From an uncultured Rhodobiaceae bacterium (GTDB lineage: Bacteria > Pseudomonadota > Alphaproteobacteria > Parvibaculales > Parvibaculaceae): a stretch of 45,857 nucleotides of DNA. Position 1 is the stretch's first letter. The number at the start of each line of letters is the position of its first letter. Made by a program: the position numbers and the translations under genes. The stretch is taken from contig CAJXOU010000020.1 in assembly GCA_913057645.1 (NCBI GenBank), positions 1-45,857 on the forward strand, read 5' to 3'. Positions 15,051 to 23,028 of the stretch are shown piece by piece. The notes under the pieces were generated by a model that worked only from the letters and a program-made list of their open reading frames with translations, was not told where the DNA came from and ran no database searches.

Positions 15051-16370
15051 ATGGATAACGAAGACCGCTCTCCCAAATACGCAGAAAGCAGTTTGACGCT
15101 CGCCGGCGCCGTCATGCTGGGAACGGGCGTGATGATCGGCGCGGGTATTTTTTCACTGACCGGGCAGATGGCCGAACTTTCGGGCTCTTTGTTTCCCATT
15201 GCCTTCCTTTCTGCCGCTATCGTCGTTTCCTTCAGCGCTTATTCCTACGTGAAAATGTCCGCCTCTTATCCCTCGGCAGGCGGCATCGCGATGTATTTGC
15301 ACAAAGCCTACGGAGATAAACTCCCCACGGCCTTCAATGCCCTGCTGATGTATTTTTCCATGGTCATCGCGCAGAGTTTTCTGGCCCGCACATTCGGTGC
15401 CTACACGCTACAGCTTTTCGATATGCCCGATAACAGCATTTGGGTGCCGGTCCTCGGTGTAGCGCTTCTGATTGCGGCTTTCCTGATCAACCTGTCAAAG
15501 AACCAGATCGTCGAAGCCGTCGCTTCATTCATTGGCATACTCAAGCTTGCCGGCATCGTGCTCTTCGGCGCGGTCGGCGTATGGCTGGCGGAGGATATTC
15601 ATGCGGACTTCACTCAGGCGGACTCCCGTGTCTCATGGGAGGGGTTTCTGGCAGCTACCGCGCTTGGGATTCTTGCCTTTAAAGGCTTTACAACCATCAC
15701 GAATAGCGGCTCGGAGCTCACCGAACCCCACAAGAATGTGGGGCGGGCGATCCTGATCTCTATTGCCTTATGCGTCGTGATTTATGCGCTGGTCGGTTTT
15801 GCCGTGGCAAGCAATCTGTCGATCGATCAAATTATAGAAACGAAAAACTATTCACTTGCTGCCGCTGCTCGCCCGGCGCTCGGCGATCTCGGTCTCTGGT
15901 TCACCGTCATTCTGGCCATGGCGGCAACGGCTGGCGGTATTATCGCCAGCATCTTTGCGGTGTCGCGCATGCTTGCCATGCTTACGCAAATGCGTCTGGT
16001 CGCTCATAGCCATTTCGGCATGCCTGGCAGCATCCAGAAACACACTCTCGTTTACACGGTAGTTCTGGGCATTTTTCTCACCGCTTTCTTCGATCTCACC
16101 CGGATTGCGGCGCTGGGGATCATCTTCTATCTGATCATGGATATCGCTGTGCATTGGGGCATCCTGAGATATTTGCGCAAGGAAATTGGCGCAAATGCCG
16201 TGATCCTAGTGTCTGCCATCCTGCTCGATCTGGCCGTTCTCGGCGGCTTTGTCTGGGTTAAAATTGGAACCGATGTCACAGTGATCGGTGTTGCCTTGGG
16301 CGCGATGGCGGTGATCTTTGTTTCCGAAACCATATTTTTGAAGCGCCGCAAAGCGGATGGGTCTCGTTAA
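15051..16370 (+). CDS. APC-superfamily amino acid permease
   Basis: The 439-aa protein begins LTLAGAVMLGTGVMIGAGIF, the helix-1 GxGIGxGIF-type motif of the amino acid-polyamine-organocation family, and has about 12 hydrophobic helices. ALGILAFKGFTTITNSGSEL is the helix-6 region with the conserved E(L) before TEPHKNVGRAI. Substrate not predictable. The ATG at 15051 is chosen because GGAGG stands 5 bases upstream; the longer open frame from 15012 has none. It lies in the copper island between two copies of a 28-bp sequence (14040 and 16631), which suggests that this segment was acquired or duplicated separately. Confidence 0.85.
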   Translation: MDNEDRSPKYAESSLTLAGAVMLGTGVMIGAGIFSLTGQMAELSGSLFPIAFLSAAIVVSFSAYSYVKMSASYPSAGGIAMYLHKAYGDKLPTAFNALLMYFSMVIAQSFLARTFGAYTLQLFDMPDNSIWVPVLGVALLIAAFLINLSKNQIVEAVASFIGILKLAGIVLFGAVGVWLAEDIHADFTQADSRVSWEGFLAATALGILAFKGFTTITNSGSELTEPHKNVGRAILISIALCVVIYALVGFAVASNLSIDQIIETKNYSLAAAARPALGDLGLWFTVILAMAATAGGIIASIFAVSRMLAMLTQMRLVAHSHFGMPGSIQKHTLVYTVVLGIFLTAFFDLTRIAALGIIFYLIMDIAVHWGILRYLRKEIGANAVILVSAILLDLAVLGGFVWVKIGTDVTVIGVALGAMAVIFVSETIFLKRRKADGSR

Positions 16371-16630
16371 CCGAAGCCCAGCACAAAACGGGTGCTGCCC
16401 GTTCCGGAGGAAGGCGGATTTGCGATGATGCAAGAATGCACAGCAGGCGCTTTGTCCTGGCATGCTGGGTTGCTTATTCATCTTGCTAATGGAAGATATT
16501 GCCCTGATCGATCTTCTAGCTTTTACCAGATGGCTAGCGGGCAAGGTCAGCCTGCATGGAGCAAAACGGGATCATATCACCGCATGGCATGTTTTCGTTG
16601 GGCTAGGTCGGCGGAGGCTAGAATGTTCCC

Positions 16631-16684
16631 ATGATCCGTTGTCTTATATATCCGCTGCATTTCTTGGCGTTGAAGTTTTTTTGA
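16631..16684 (+). pseudogene. Truncated second copy of the Cys-rich gene's leader
   Basis: ATGATCCG(T)TGTCTT(A)TATATCCGCTGC matches the start of the gene at 14040 in 26 of 28 bases. It encodes MIRCLIYPLHFLALKFF and then stops after a run of seven T's. A GGCGGAGG like that of the first copy is present, but about 14 bases from the ATG. The mature Cys-rich part is absent. Confidence 0.6.
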
Positions 16685-16783
16685 GGATCAAATCTCCAAC
16701 TTGTTGACCGTTCCGTGATTGTTTTGACCAACAAGGTTACTGAATGAAGGTGGATCGGTTGACGCTTCGACAGTCGATCTAAA

Positions 16784-16807
16784 GTTTCGCACTTCAACGC
16801 GCGAAAC
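16784..16807. repeat. Inverted repeat downstream of parB
   Basis: GTTTCGC (16784-16790) and GCGAAAC (16801-16807) are perfect 7-bp arms. The arms recall half-sites of parS-like GTTTC/GAAAC sequences, but the 10-base gap differs from the canonical site. Its position 150 bp beyond the ParB gene makes a centromere-like role conceivable, no more. Confidence 0.3.
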
Positions 16808-16915
16808 AATCATATTTTCGTCTCCTTACGGATTATACCGCTATGATGCCAGTATTTATCCTGCGATAGAAGAGAGTTTGCGGCGTATGGACGCTAGGTG
16901 TCTCCACACGTTCGC

Positions 16916-16953
16916 GAAGAAAATAAAAGGACCGGGATTGTCTCCCGGTCCTT
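16916..16953 (-). terminator. Rho-independent terminator of the parB gene
   Basis: Read on the minus strand just after the stop, an 11-bp perfect stem (AAGGACCGGGA / TCCCGGTCCTT, loop GACAA) is followed by TTTTATTTTC. This is a textbook intrinsic terminator. Confidence 0.9.
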
Positions 16954-16957
16954 GAGT

Positions 16958-18859
16958 TTATTCGGCGGCATCGACGCTGGTGTCAGCCTCCGAATGTATC
17001 CTCTCGGTCCGCAACATGGCGGGGAGCCATCGCTTGTCCTTGAGGAGCTCTTCGGCACGTTGAGCCATGTCGGCCTTCTTGAGCTCGGCGAGGTACTTGG
17101 CCGTCGAGGCTGTTGTGACCTCGGCGACGACCTCCACGATCTGGCTCTTCGTCAGATGGTCGAAGAAGAGCGCCCGTGTCGGTTGCCACCAGTCCGCCAT
17201 GTCGAGCGAGAGAGCTGTCGCCAGCTGCTCCGCCTCGTTCATGTGGGCGGTACCGCCATTTCGTCTGTGGACCGCGTCCAATGTGAGCGCGCTGCAGTAG
17301 ACGAGCAGGTTGAGGAGGAGTTCCGGGTCGGCTTCAAGAAGCCAGGACCAGAACGCCTCTGCTTCGGGGAGCTTCTCCACCCAGGTCTTGTGACGGGCGA
17401 GAAGCGCCTCCGCGGCTGGGCAGGCCGCGACCGTCTTCGAGAAGACCCCGAGGTCCAGATAGGCCGGCAGGATCTTCACGCAGGAGTCCGCCCGCCGCTC
17501 GTAGAAGAGCGGACAGGCCATCCGGTGGACGAGAGCCGCAAGCGCGACCTTCGGATTCCGGATGAGGACTTCCCTCAGAGCCGCCGTCTTGTGCGCCGAG
17601 AGATCGGTCAGGAGCGTATCGGAGTAGCCGTTGGACCTTTCCGTCTCTTCCCCTTGACCTTCCGAGGTCTCCGCGGATGCGGTGGCCCGTTCCTCGGCAA
17701 GGCGCTTCCGGTCTTCGGGGCGAACGAGCCCCTCATCGACCTTGAGCTCTCCGTTCCGGTCGAGGCTCAGGATAATGCCTGCATATCTCTGCCCGTCCTC
17801 GGGCCATTGGAGCTGGCTCTCCTCGAGTCGTTCCATCTCCTCGACGATCCGGTCGAGTTCCGCCGTGGCCTCGTCGTCCTCCTGCTCCTCGAGCGCCACG
17901 ACGATTTCGTCATAGCGTTCGGAGAGCTCGGAGTGACGCTTCTGTTCCTCCTCGGAAAGAGCAACTTCTATGCGCTGCAGCCGTCCGTAGCGCGACAGCA
18001 GCTCATAGTCGGTCTCGATCATGATCTCGACCCAGGCCCAGCCCAGTGTCCGGTAAGGGGCTGCCTCCTCTTCGAGCTTCTCCCCGACCAGGCGGTCGAG
18101 AAGCTGGCTGTCGGCGAGGTAACCTTCGGATTCCGGCTGGAAGAGGTCACGGATCACCGTGCCTCCTGCCTCCTCATAGGCTTTGAGGCCGACAAAGAGC
18201 GCCCTGCGGTCTCCGGCATCGACGAGCGAACTCGTGAGATGCCGTCTGATTGCCCGTGGCGAGCGGTCGCCATGGAGCTTCTCGAACCAGAAGGCTTCTT
18301 GGGGCCCGTGGTCGTCGGTGATGGCAAAGGCCATCAACTGGTCGAGCGTCATCTCTTCGGCCCGATAGGCCGCCATGAGGCGGGGTGAGACCGCAGCGAG
18401 TTTCAGCCGCTGGCTCACGACCTTCTCCGGCAGGCTGAACCGGGCGGCGATCTCTGCGGCCGACAGGCCGTCCTTCTGCAGCTTCGCAAAAGCATCGAAC
18501 TGATCGGCCGGATGAAGCGGCGCCCGCACGATGTTCTCGGCAAGCGAGACTTCGACATAGTCGGCGATCTCCGCCTCACCGAGCACGCGGCACGGAACCG
18601 GATGGTCCATCGTGATCCTGTGCCGCTTGGCGAGGAGCTTCAGCGCGTCGTAGCGGCGTCCGCCGGCGACGACCTCGTAGAGAGGTTCGGTCTCCTCGCT
18701 CGCGACCCGGACGAGCCGGACCACAAGGTTTTCGAGGAGACCATGCGCCTCGATACTCGTGGCGAGTTGGTCGATATCGGCCTTGCGGGCCGTCTTGCGC
18801 ACATTGAGTGCGGCCCGCTTCAACTGGCGAAGCGGGATCGTCATGAGGTTCTCGCTCAT
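16958..18859 (-). CDS. ParB-like partition/regulatory protein, long form
   Basis: From the ATG at 18859 (GGAG 7 bases upstream) the protein is 633 aa. The N terminus is a ParB/sulfiredoxin-type domain: IPLRQLKRAALNVRKT, YEVVAGGRRYDALKLL (the GERR-like nucleotide-binding box) and SLAENIVRAPLHPADQFDAF. The helix-turn-helix LSAAEIAARFSLPEKVVSQR follows at ~135. The long C-terminal part is unlike chromosomal ParB: an acidic coiled-coil stretch (~320-375) and a Leu/Ala-rich helical region of unknown role. Long ParB-like proteins of this type occur on alphaproteobacterial plasmids and ICEs. No parA is adjacent; it is divergent from a VirD4-like ATPase. The upstream 88 codons of the open frame look non-coding. 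Confidence 0.85.
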   Translation of the reverse strand: MSENLMTIPLRQLKRAALNVRKTARKADIDQLATSIEAHGLLENLVVRLVRVASEETEPLYEVVAGGRRYDALKLLAKRHRITMDHPVPCRVLGEAEIADYVEVSLAENIVRAPLHPADQFDAFAKLQKDGLSAAEIAARFSLPEKVVSQRLKLAAVSPRLMAAYRAEEMTLDQLMAFAITDDHGPQEAFWFEKLHGDRSPRAIRRHLTSSLVDAGDRRALFVGLKAYEEAGGTVIRDLFQPESEGYLADSQLLDRLVGEKLEEEAAPYRTLGWAWVEIMIETDYELLSRYGRLQRIEVALSEEEQKRHSELSERYDEIVVALEEQEDDEATAELDRIVEEMERLEESQLQWPEDGQRYAGIILSLDRNGELKVDEGLVRPEDRKRLAEERATASAETSEGQGEETERSNGYSDTLLTDLSAHKTAALREVLIRNPKVALAALVHRMACPLFYERRADSCVKILPAYLDLGVFSKTVAACPAAEALLARHKTWVEKLPEAEAFWSWLLEADPELLLNLLVYCSALTLDAVHRRNGGTAHMNEAEQLATALSLDMADWWQPTRALFFDHLTKSQIVEVVAEVTTASTAKYLAELKKADMAQRAEELLKDKRWLPAMLRTERIHSEADTSVDAAE

Positions 18860-19169
18860 GTTGCATCTCCATAAATGATGGATGAAGGAGCGTGGCGGCC
18901 TCTTGGGCCGGACCACGCGACGAAGACCCGGAATTGAAAGAACAGGTCTTGCGCCATCATCTCGAATGGAGAGGCCGCTCAGTAGGCACCGGAATTTGCC
19001 GATCCGGCACAAGCCGGGGCGCTTCATTGCTCGTCGGTATTCTAGCGGCGCGAAAGTGCCTCTGGATCTGTAAGGGGGGATCCGGTTCCGAGATTGGAGC
19101 CGGTCCTTGTGCCGAGCCGGCAAAAATCAGCTTCTACAGATGTGCACGATTCGGAGCGACAATGTCCGT
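18860..19169. other. Divergent promoter region between parB-like and VirD4-like genes
   Basis: The 310-bp gap should hold both promoters. It contains an imperfect inverted repeat around CCGGTTCC…GGAGCCGG (19081-19103) and several GCCGG repeats, possible operator or nic-like sequences. No open frame here looks coding. Confidence 0.4.
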
Positions 19170-20348
19170 ATGACGGATCAAAACGACATCTCGTATTTCG
19201 CCAAGGTCGACTATCGAAACGAAGGAAGCAAATTTGGCATCAAGCAGGACGACCGGCTTTCGCACTTCTATGTCATCGGAAAGACCGGAACCGGCAAGAC
19301 GACGCTTCTGGAGACGCTTGCCCGCAGCGACATCGATGCGGGTCGCGGCTTCGCATTGATCGATCCGCATGGCGACCTTGCTGAACGCGTCGCGGCCTAT
19401 GCGCGCGAGGTTCGGCCGGACGACCTGCGCTACCTCGACGTCCCCGATCCGGATCAGCCCTATGGTTACAACCCGATGAGGCGCGTCCCCCTCGACAAGG
19501 TGCCGCTCGCGGTTTCAGGCCTGATGGAGGCGCTCAAGAAGCACTGGTCGGATGCCTGGGGAGTGCGCATGGAACATGTGCTGCGAAACGCCCTCTTCGC
19601 ACTCCTTGAGCATGGTCATGCGAAGCTCGGTGACGTTCTCCGCATGCTCAATGACGAAAAATATCGCAAGAGCATCGCTGCCGAACTCCAGAACGAACCG
19701 GTCAAGGAGTTCTGGGAGAAGGAGTTCGAGAAGTATTCCTTCCGCTACCGGGCCGACGCAATCGCACCGATCCAGAACAAGATCGGTGCCTTTCTGGCGG
19801 ACCCAACCCTAAGACGTCTCCTCACCGAGCCGAAAGAGAAGCTCCGTTTCCGTCGCCTGATGGACGAAGGCCGGATCGTTGTCGTGAACCTCGCCCGTGG
19901 CAAGATCGGAGACGACAGTGCGGCCTTGCTGGGCAGTCTTCTCGTCACCACGATCGGGCTCGCCGCCTTCAGCCGTGCAGACACGGTTGAAAAGAAGCGG
20001 CGCCCCTTCTTCCTCTACATGGACGAGTTCCAGACCTTCACTACGCTTAGCGTTGCCGGAATGATCTCCGAGCTTCGCAAGTACAAGGTTGGGCTCATTC
20101 TCGCGAACCAGCATCTGCATCAATTGGAGCCGGATATTCGCTACGCGGTTCTTGGAAACACGGGCACGCTTGTGTCGTTTCGGACGGGCCCTGACGACGC
20201 AATCATTATGGGGCGTGAATTCGCGCCGCGCTTCGAGATGCTCGACATCATGAATCTCGCTAACCACCACATCTATTTGACATTGATGATCGATGGGGCA
20301 CCGTCCCAGCCGTTCAGCGCAACGACGCTCGCACCACAATCGAGATAA
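19170..20348 (+). CDS. VirD4/HerA-like DNA-transfer ATPase without membrane anchor
   Basis: From the ATG at 19170 the product is 392 aa. It has Walker A GKTGTGKT (~37-44) followed by ALIDPHGDLAERV, a NPMRRVP motif, and Walker B FFLYMDEFQTF with the C-terminal TraM-recognition-type segment (LANQHLHQLEPDIRYAVLGN … SFRTGPDDA). These are the marks of type IV coupling-protein relatives that pump DNA. It lacks the N-terminal transmembrane helices of true VirD4/TraG, so it may be a soluble mobilisation or DNA-translocating ATPase that needs a partner. No relaxase or mating-pair genes are in the window. GGAGCG stands about 11 bases before the ATG. Confidence 0.8.
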   Translation: MTDQNDISYFAKVDYRNEGSKFGIKQDDRLSHFYVIGKTGTGKTTLLETLARSDIDAGRGFALIDPHGDLAERVAAYAREVRPDDLRYLDVPDPDQPYGYNPMRRVPLDKVPLAVSGLMEALKKHWSDAWGVRMEHVLRNALFALLEHGHAKLGDVLRMLNDEKYRKSIAAELQNEPVKEFWEKEFEKYSFRYRADAIAPIQNKIGAFLADPTLRRLLTEPKEKLRFRRLMDEGRIVVVNLARGKIGDDSAALLGSLLVTTIGLAAFSRADTVEKKRRPFFLYMDEFQTFTTLSVAGMISELRKYKVGLILANQHLHQLEPDIRYAVLGNTGTLVSFRTGPDDAIIMGREFAPRFEMLDIMNLANHHIYLTLMIDGAPSQPFSATTLAPQSR

Positions 20349-20574
20349 CGCAGCGCCATCCTGTTCTTACGAGTATCGAGTTTCATGGGCTGCCCGAATG
20401 GGCATAGCGAGAACGGAAATCGTCAGGGCTTCAACTTTGTCCGTTGCGCATTGTTGAAAGCAACGATGACGCTGGCAATACCGAAGAGAATCCGTAACAG
20501 CGAAACTTCCAATCGAGAAAGCTCTCGCCGGAGTATCTTCGAGCCTACTTCCATATGTCCGCCGACCGAATCGC

Positions 20575-22320
20575 CTACCGGCGTCCTCGTCTTGTGCGCT
20601 GCGTCTCGCGCGGCGTTATAAGCAGCGGCTCGTCCAAGGGCAGGTCCTTCTGTCCCTTCTTCTTTCCACCAGCAATGGGCAGCTTGAATGAAGGCGACTT
20701 TCTTATCTCGTCGGCCGACTTGGCTGGAGGTTCTTTCCTTTGAACGCTACGGCGTGCGGCCGCCGCAGCGGAAATAATATCGTGAACCGGCGGTAGATCT
20801 GGCCTATTGCCCTTAAACAGTTCGGCTATCGTGCGGATCTGTACGCGTGGCCGAAGTTTGCCGCCGGCTTCAACAGAACCGGCCTCCCGCGCGGCCTTTT
20901 CCATATCCACTGTTGGCTTGTTGAGCGTCACAAATACACCCAGCTTCGCATCGTGATTGTTCATCGCACCTATGAGATCGCGCACGTGCGAGGCGTGGAT
21001 GTTCTTTCCACCCTTCACCGAAATCACAGCGTTTCCAATGGTCCTGGAATCGTCTTGAAAGTATATCCAGCCATCGACGCCTTTATCGGCCCCCTTTTTC
21101 CCACCTTCCCGCGGCTGACCGTCAACGAGCGTTATCGCCCAAAGTTGGAACTGATGCTCGTCAAGTTCGAACAGACGCTTGGCGCCGTCTACGTCGAGAG
21201 GTATGCCCTCGACGATGTAATGCGAGCCGCGCCGGCGCTTCATTCTTGCGAGGCGACGTTCAACAACGTCAATGGCAAGGGCTGTAATATCTATCCCGAT
21301 CCAATTGCGACCAAGCTTTTCGGCGGCTTCAATGGCAGTACCGCAGCCACAAAATGGGTCTAGGATTGTGTCGCCGGGATCGCTCGATGCACTGATAATG
21401 CGTTCCAAAAGCGCCAACGGTTTTTGGGTTTGATAGCCTAGTGACTCCTTCGATCTATTGCTCAGCACAGGAAGGTCGGCCCAAAGATTCTGAAGTGGCA
21501 CGCCCGGCATTTCATCCAGATAACGTTTGTATTGAGGAACAGTGCCGGGCCGCGTCTGAATTACACGGCCCTGTCGGATCAACTCTTCCATTTTCTCTTT
21601 CGAGTATCGCCAATAGCGGGAAACGCCCATTACTTCATAGTAGGGGTTTCCCTTTTGCGCTCCACCTGGACCCTGTAAATTATCGATACGGTATTTTCGA
21701 CCGTCTTCGTCAACGCGCCGATAGTCGCGGTCAATGTATGCCTGATCGTATGGCTGATATTGTTTGTTCCACGTTTCCGGCTTTCCTTTCGCATAAAACA
21801 AGATGGTATCTGTGACACGTCCGAAGTGGCGCGATCCTTGTTTGCCGTCGCTATGTGCGTGCGAACGTTTCCAGATGATTTCGTTCAGAAAAGCTCCCGA
21901 ACCGAAGATCGAATCCATCAGAATTTTCAGATAGTGGCTTGCACTCGAATCGCAGTGCAGATAGATGCTGCCTCCGGATTTCAGAATGCGATGCAATTCC
22001 AATAAACGTGCGGCCATCATAGTTAGATAGGCCATCAGATCGCTTTTGTGCATGAAGTTTTGAAGCGAACTGATGATACCGGCGGCTGGAGAGCCACTGT
22101 TCATCACTATCGCAAACGCTAGATCGGTGGACGGACCCCACCGCCAGGAATCCACAAAGGCCTGATGTTGTGCCTGGGCCGCCCTTCCGTCCGGAGACTT
22201 GTAAAGAAGGTTGTACGTCGCCTTCGAATTAAATGGCGGATCAAGATAGATTAAACCAACGCTCTCCGATGGCAGCTGCGGCAGCCATTCGAGATTGTCG
22301 CCAAAGTAGAGCTTGTTCAT
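20575..22320 (-). CDS. DNA methyltransferase fused to an Mrr/PD-(D/E)XK-like domain
   Basis: From the ATG at 22320 (GGGAGG 8 bases upstream) the product is 581 aa. The catalytic motif DPPF (27-30) comes first and the AdoMet motif DPFCGCGT (321-328) follows, the beta-type order of N6-adenine or N4-cytosine methylases. After it, GADKGVDGWIYF (Asp416) and AVISVKGG (435-438) match the D…(x)xK core of Mrr-like restriction endonucleases. A Lys/Arg-rich tail ends the protein. So one chain may both methylate and cleave DNA, or the nuclease part may serve recognition. No separate restriction gene is nearby. Recognition sequence not predictable. Confidence 0.85.
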   Translation of the reverse strand: MNKLYFGDNLEWLPQLPSESVGLIYLDPPFNSKATYNLLYKSPDGRAAQAQHQAFVDSWRWGPSTDLAFAIVMNSGSPAAGIISSLQNFMHKSDLMAYLTMMAARLLELHRILKSGGSIYLHCDSSASHYLKILMDSIFGSGAFLNEIIWKRSHAHSDGKQGSRHFGRVTDTILFYAKGKPETWNKQYQPYDQAYIDRDYRRVDEDGRKYRIDNLQGPGGAQKGNPYYEVMGVSRYWRYSKEKMEELIRQGRVIQTRPGTVPQYKRYLDEMPGVPLQNLWADLPVLSNRSKESLGYQTQKPLALLERIISASSDPGDTILDPFCGCGTAIEAAEKLGRNWIGIDITALAIDVVERRLARMKRRRGSHYIVEGIPLDVDGAKRLFELDEHQFQLWAITLVDGQPREGGKKGADKGVDGWIYFQDDSRTIGNAVISVKGGKNIHASHVRDLIGAMNNHDAKLGVFVTLNKPTVDMEKAAREAGSVEAGGKLRPRVQIRTIAELFKGNRPDLPPVHDIISAAAAARRSVQRKEPPAKSADEIRKSPSFKLPIAGGKKKGQKDLPLDEPLLITPRETQRTRRGRR

Positions 22321-22556
22321 CCACCGCGCCTCCCGCCAAATTATCTTGACACGGATGAAACGAGAATTGGTTAACGAGGCGCTTGATAGGCGCGAGTCCG
22401 ACACACTATCTAGTGGTTGGCGACGACTCAGACTCTAGGAGTGAGAGATTTTTGGCTCAAGGATTGGAGCGACGGTAGGAGGAAGACGGTTGAATGACCT
22501 GTTCTCGACCCCTTATCATCTACCTTAAAGTCGGAGCGCTGATAGGACACGGTCGA

Positions 22557-22574
22557 TTATCTGTGGACAGATAA
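22557..22574. promoter_or_regulatory. 18-bp palindrome, possible operator
   Basis: TTATCTGTGGACAGATAA has perfect 8-bp arms around a GG centre. It stands about 240 bp from the starts of both flanking divergent genes. A regulator-binding site is the likeliest reading; the cognate protein is unknown. Confidence 0.45.
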
Positions 22575-22800
22575 ACGTCAAACACCGTGGGCAGCTTCGA
22601 GATCGCCGGCCGAATGCTGGTGTGCAGCGGGTTGGCCCTATGTATCGTTCTAATGGCATATCTTCCGACTCCTCATAGCGTTTCCGACGAGATCGCTTCG
22701 CTATTGCTTTTCGTTGGCGGAGTGCCACTGACCCCTGCGACACTCTGCAAAACGTTGGATATCCGTTACGCACATGTCTGTACGCAGAACGGGTCTGTGC

Positions 22801-22806
22801 TATAAT
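22801..22806 (+). promoter_or_regulatory. Consensus -10 box, possible leaderless start of the antitoxin
   Basis: TATAAT lies so that the expected transcription start (7 bases downstream) coincides with the A of the antitoxin ATG at 22813. No Shine-Dalgarno sequence precedes that ATG, which fits a leaderless mRNA. No good -35 box is seen 17 bp upstream. Confidence 0.45.
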
Positions 22807-22812
22807 TGGTCC

Positions 22813-23016
22813 ATGAGCGAAACGACTACCAAATCCGGCAAACGTCCTTCCAAGGGGTTCACTCTTGGCAGGCAGAGCTTTGCGAAAATCAGCGAGGTCG
22901 AGGGAATTCGGATGTCGGCCACGATGGCTGCCGAGTTTCGCGAGTTTGATCGGAAGGGGCTCTCCCCGGAAGAGCGGCGCAAGATCATCGCCGCCAAGTA
23001 TGGCAAAAATCGCTAG
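22813..23016 (+). CDS. VbhA-type antitoxin of the Fic toxin
   Basis: The 67-aa protein lies 12 bases before the fic gene. Its body, FAKISEVEGIRMS followed by FREFDRKGLSPEERRKIIAA, resembles small antitoxins paired with class I Fic toxins, in which an inhibitory helix with an S/T-xxx-E-G/N motif blocks ATP binding by the toxin. Here the corresponding segment is S-E-V-E-G, one residue shorter than that consensus. An upstream in-frame start (22774) is possible, but the promoter box at 22801 favours 22813. Confidence 0.75.
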   Translation: MSETTTKSGKRPSKGFTLGRQSFAKISEVEGIRMSATMAAEFREFDRKGLSPEERRKIIAAKYGKNR

Positions 23017-23028
23017 TCGCTTTTTCTT

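Larger units (their letters stand above)
16371..16897. other. Non-coding stretch with gene remnant and inverted repeat
   Basis: No intact gene was found between the permease and the ParB terminator. It contains a truncated leader-peptide copy (16631-16684) and a short inverted repeat GTTTCGC-n10-GCGAAAC (16784-16807). A weak hairpin CAGCAC/GTGCTG (16379-16397) follows the permease stop. Confidence 0.5.
22321..22812. other. Intergenic region between methyltransferase and Fic module
   Basis: This 492-bp stretch has no convincing gene. It contains a perfect 8-bp-arm palindrome (22557-22574) and, at its right end, TATAAT directly before the antitoxin start. It separates divergent genes, so it must hold both promoters. 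Confidence 0.5.

Noticed and set aside
16784-16807. parS site near the ParB gene
   Set aside because: The arms resemble GTTTC/GAAAC, but spacing and core differ from canonical parS, so it is listed only as an inverted repeat.
16898-18388. 496-codon open frame antisense to the parB-like gene
   Set aside because: Shadow frame of a high-GC gene; composition fits the complement, and no motif is seen.
22587-22805. 72-codon frame with hydrophobic stretches before the Fic module
   Set aside because: Starts with GTG without a ribosome site, has no known pattern and ends at the antitoxin promoter; not convincing.
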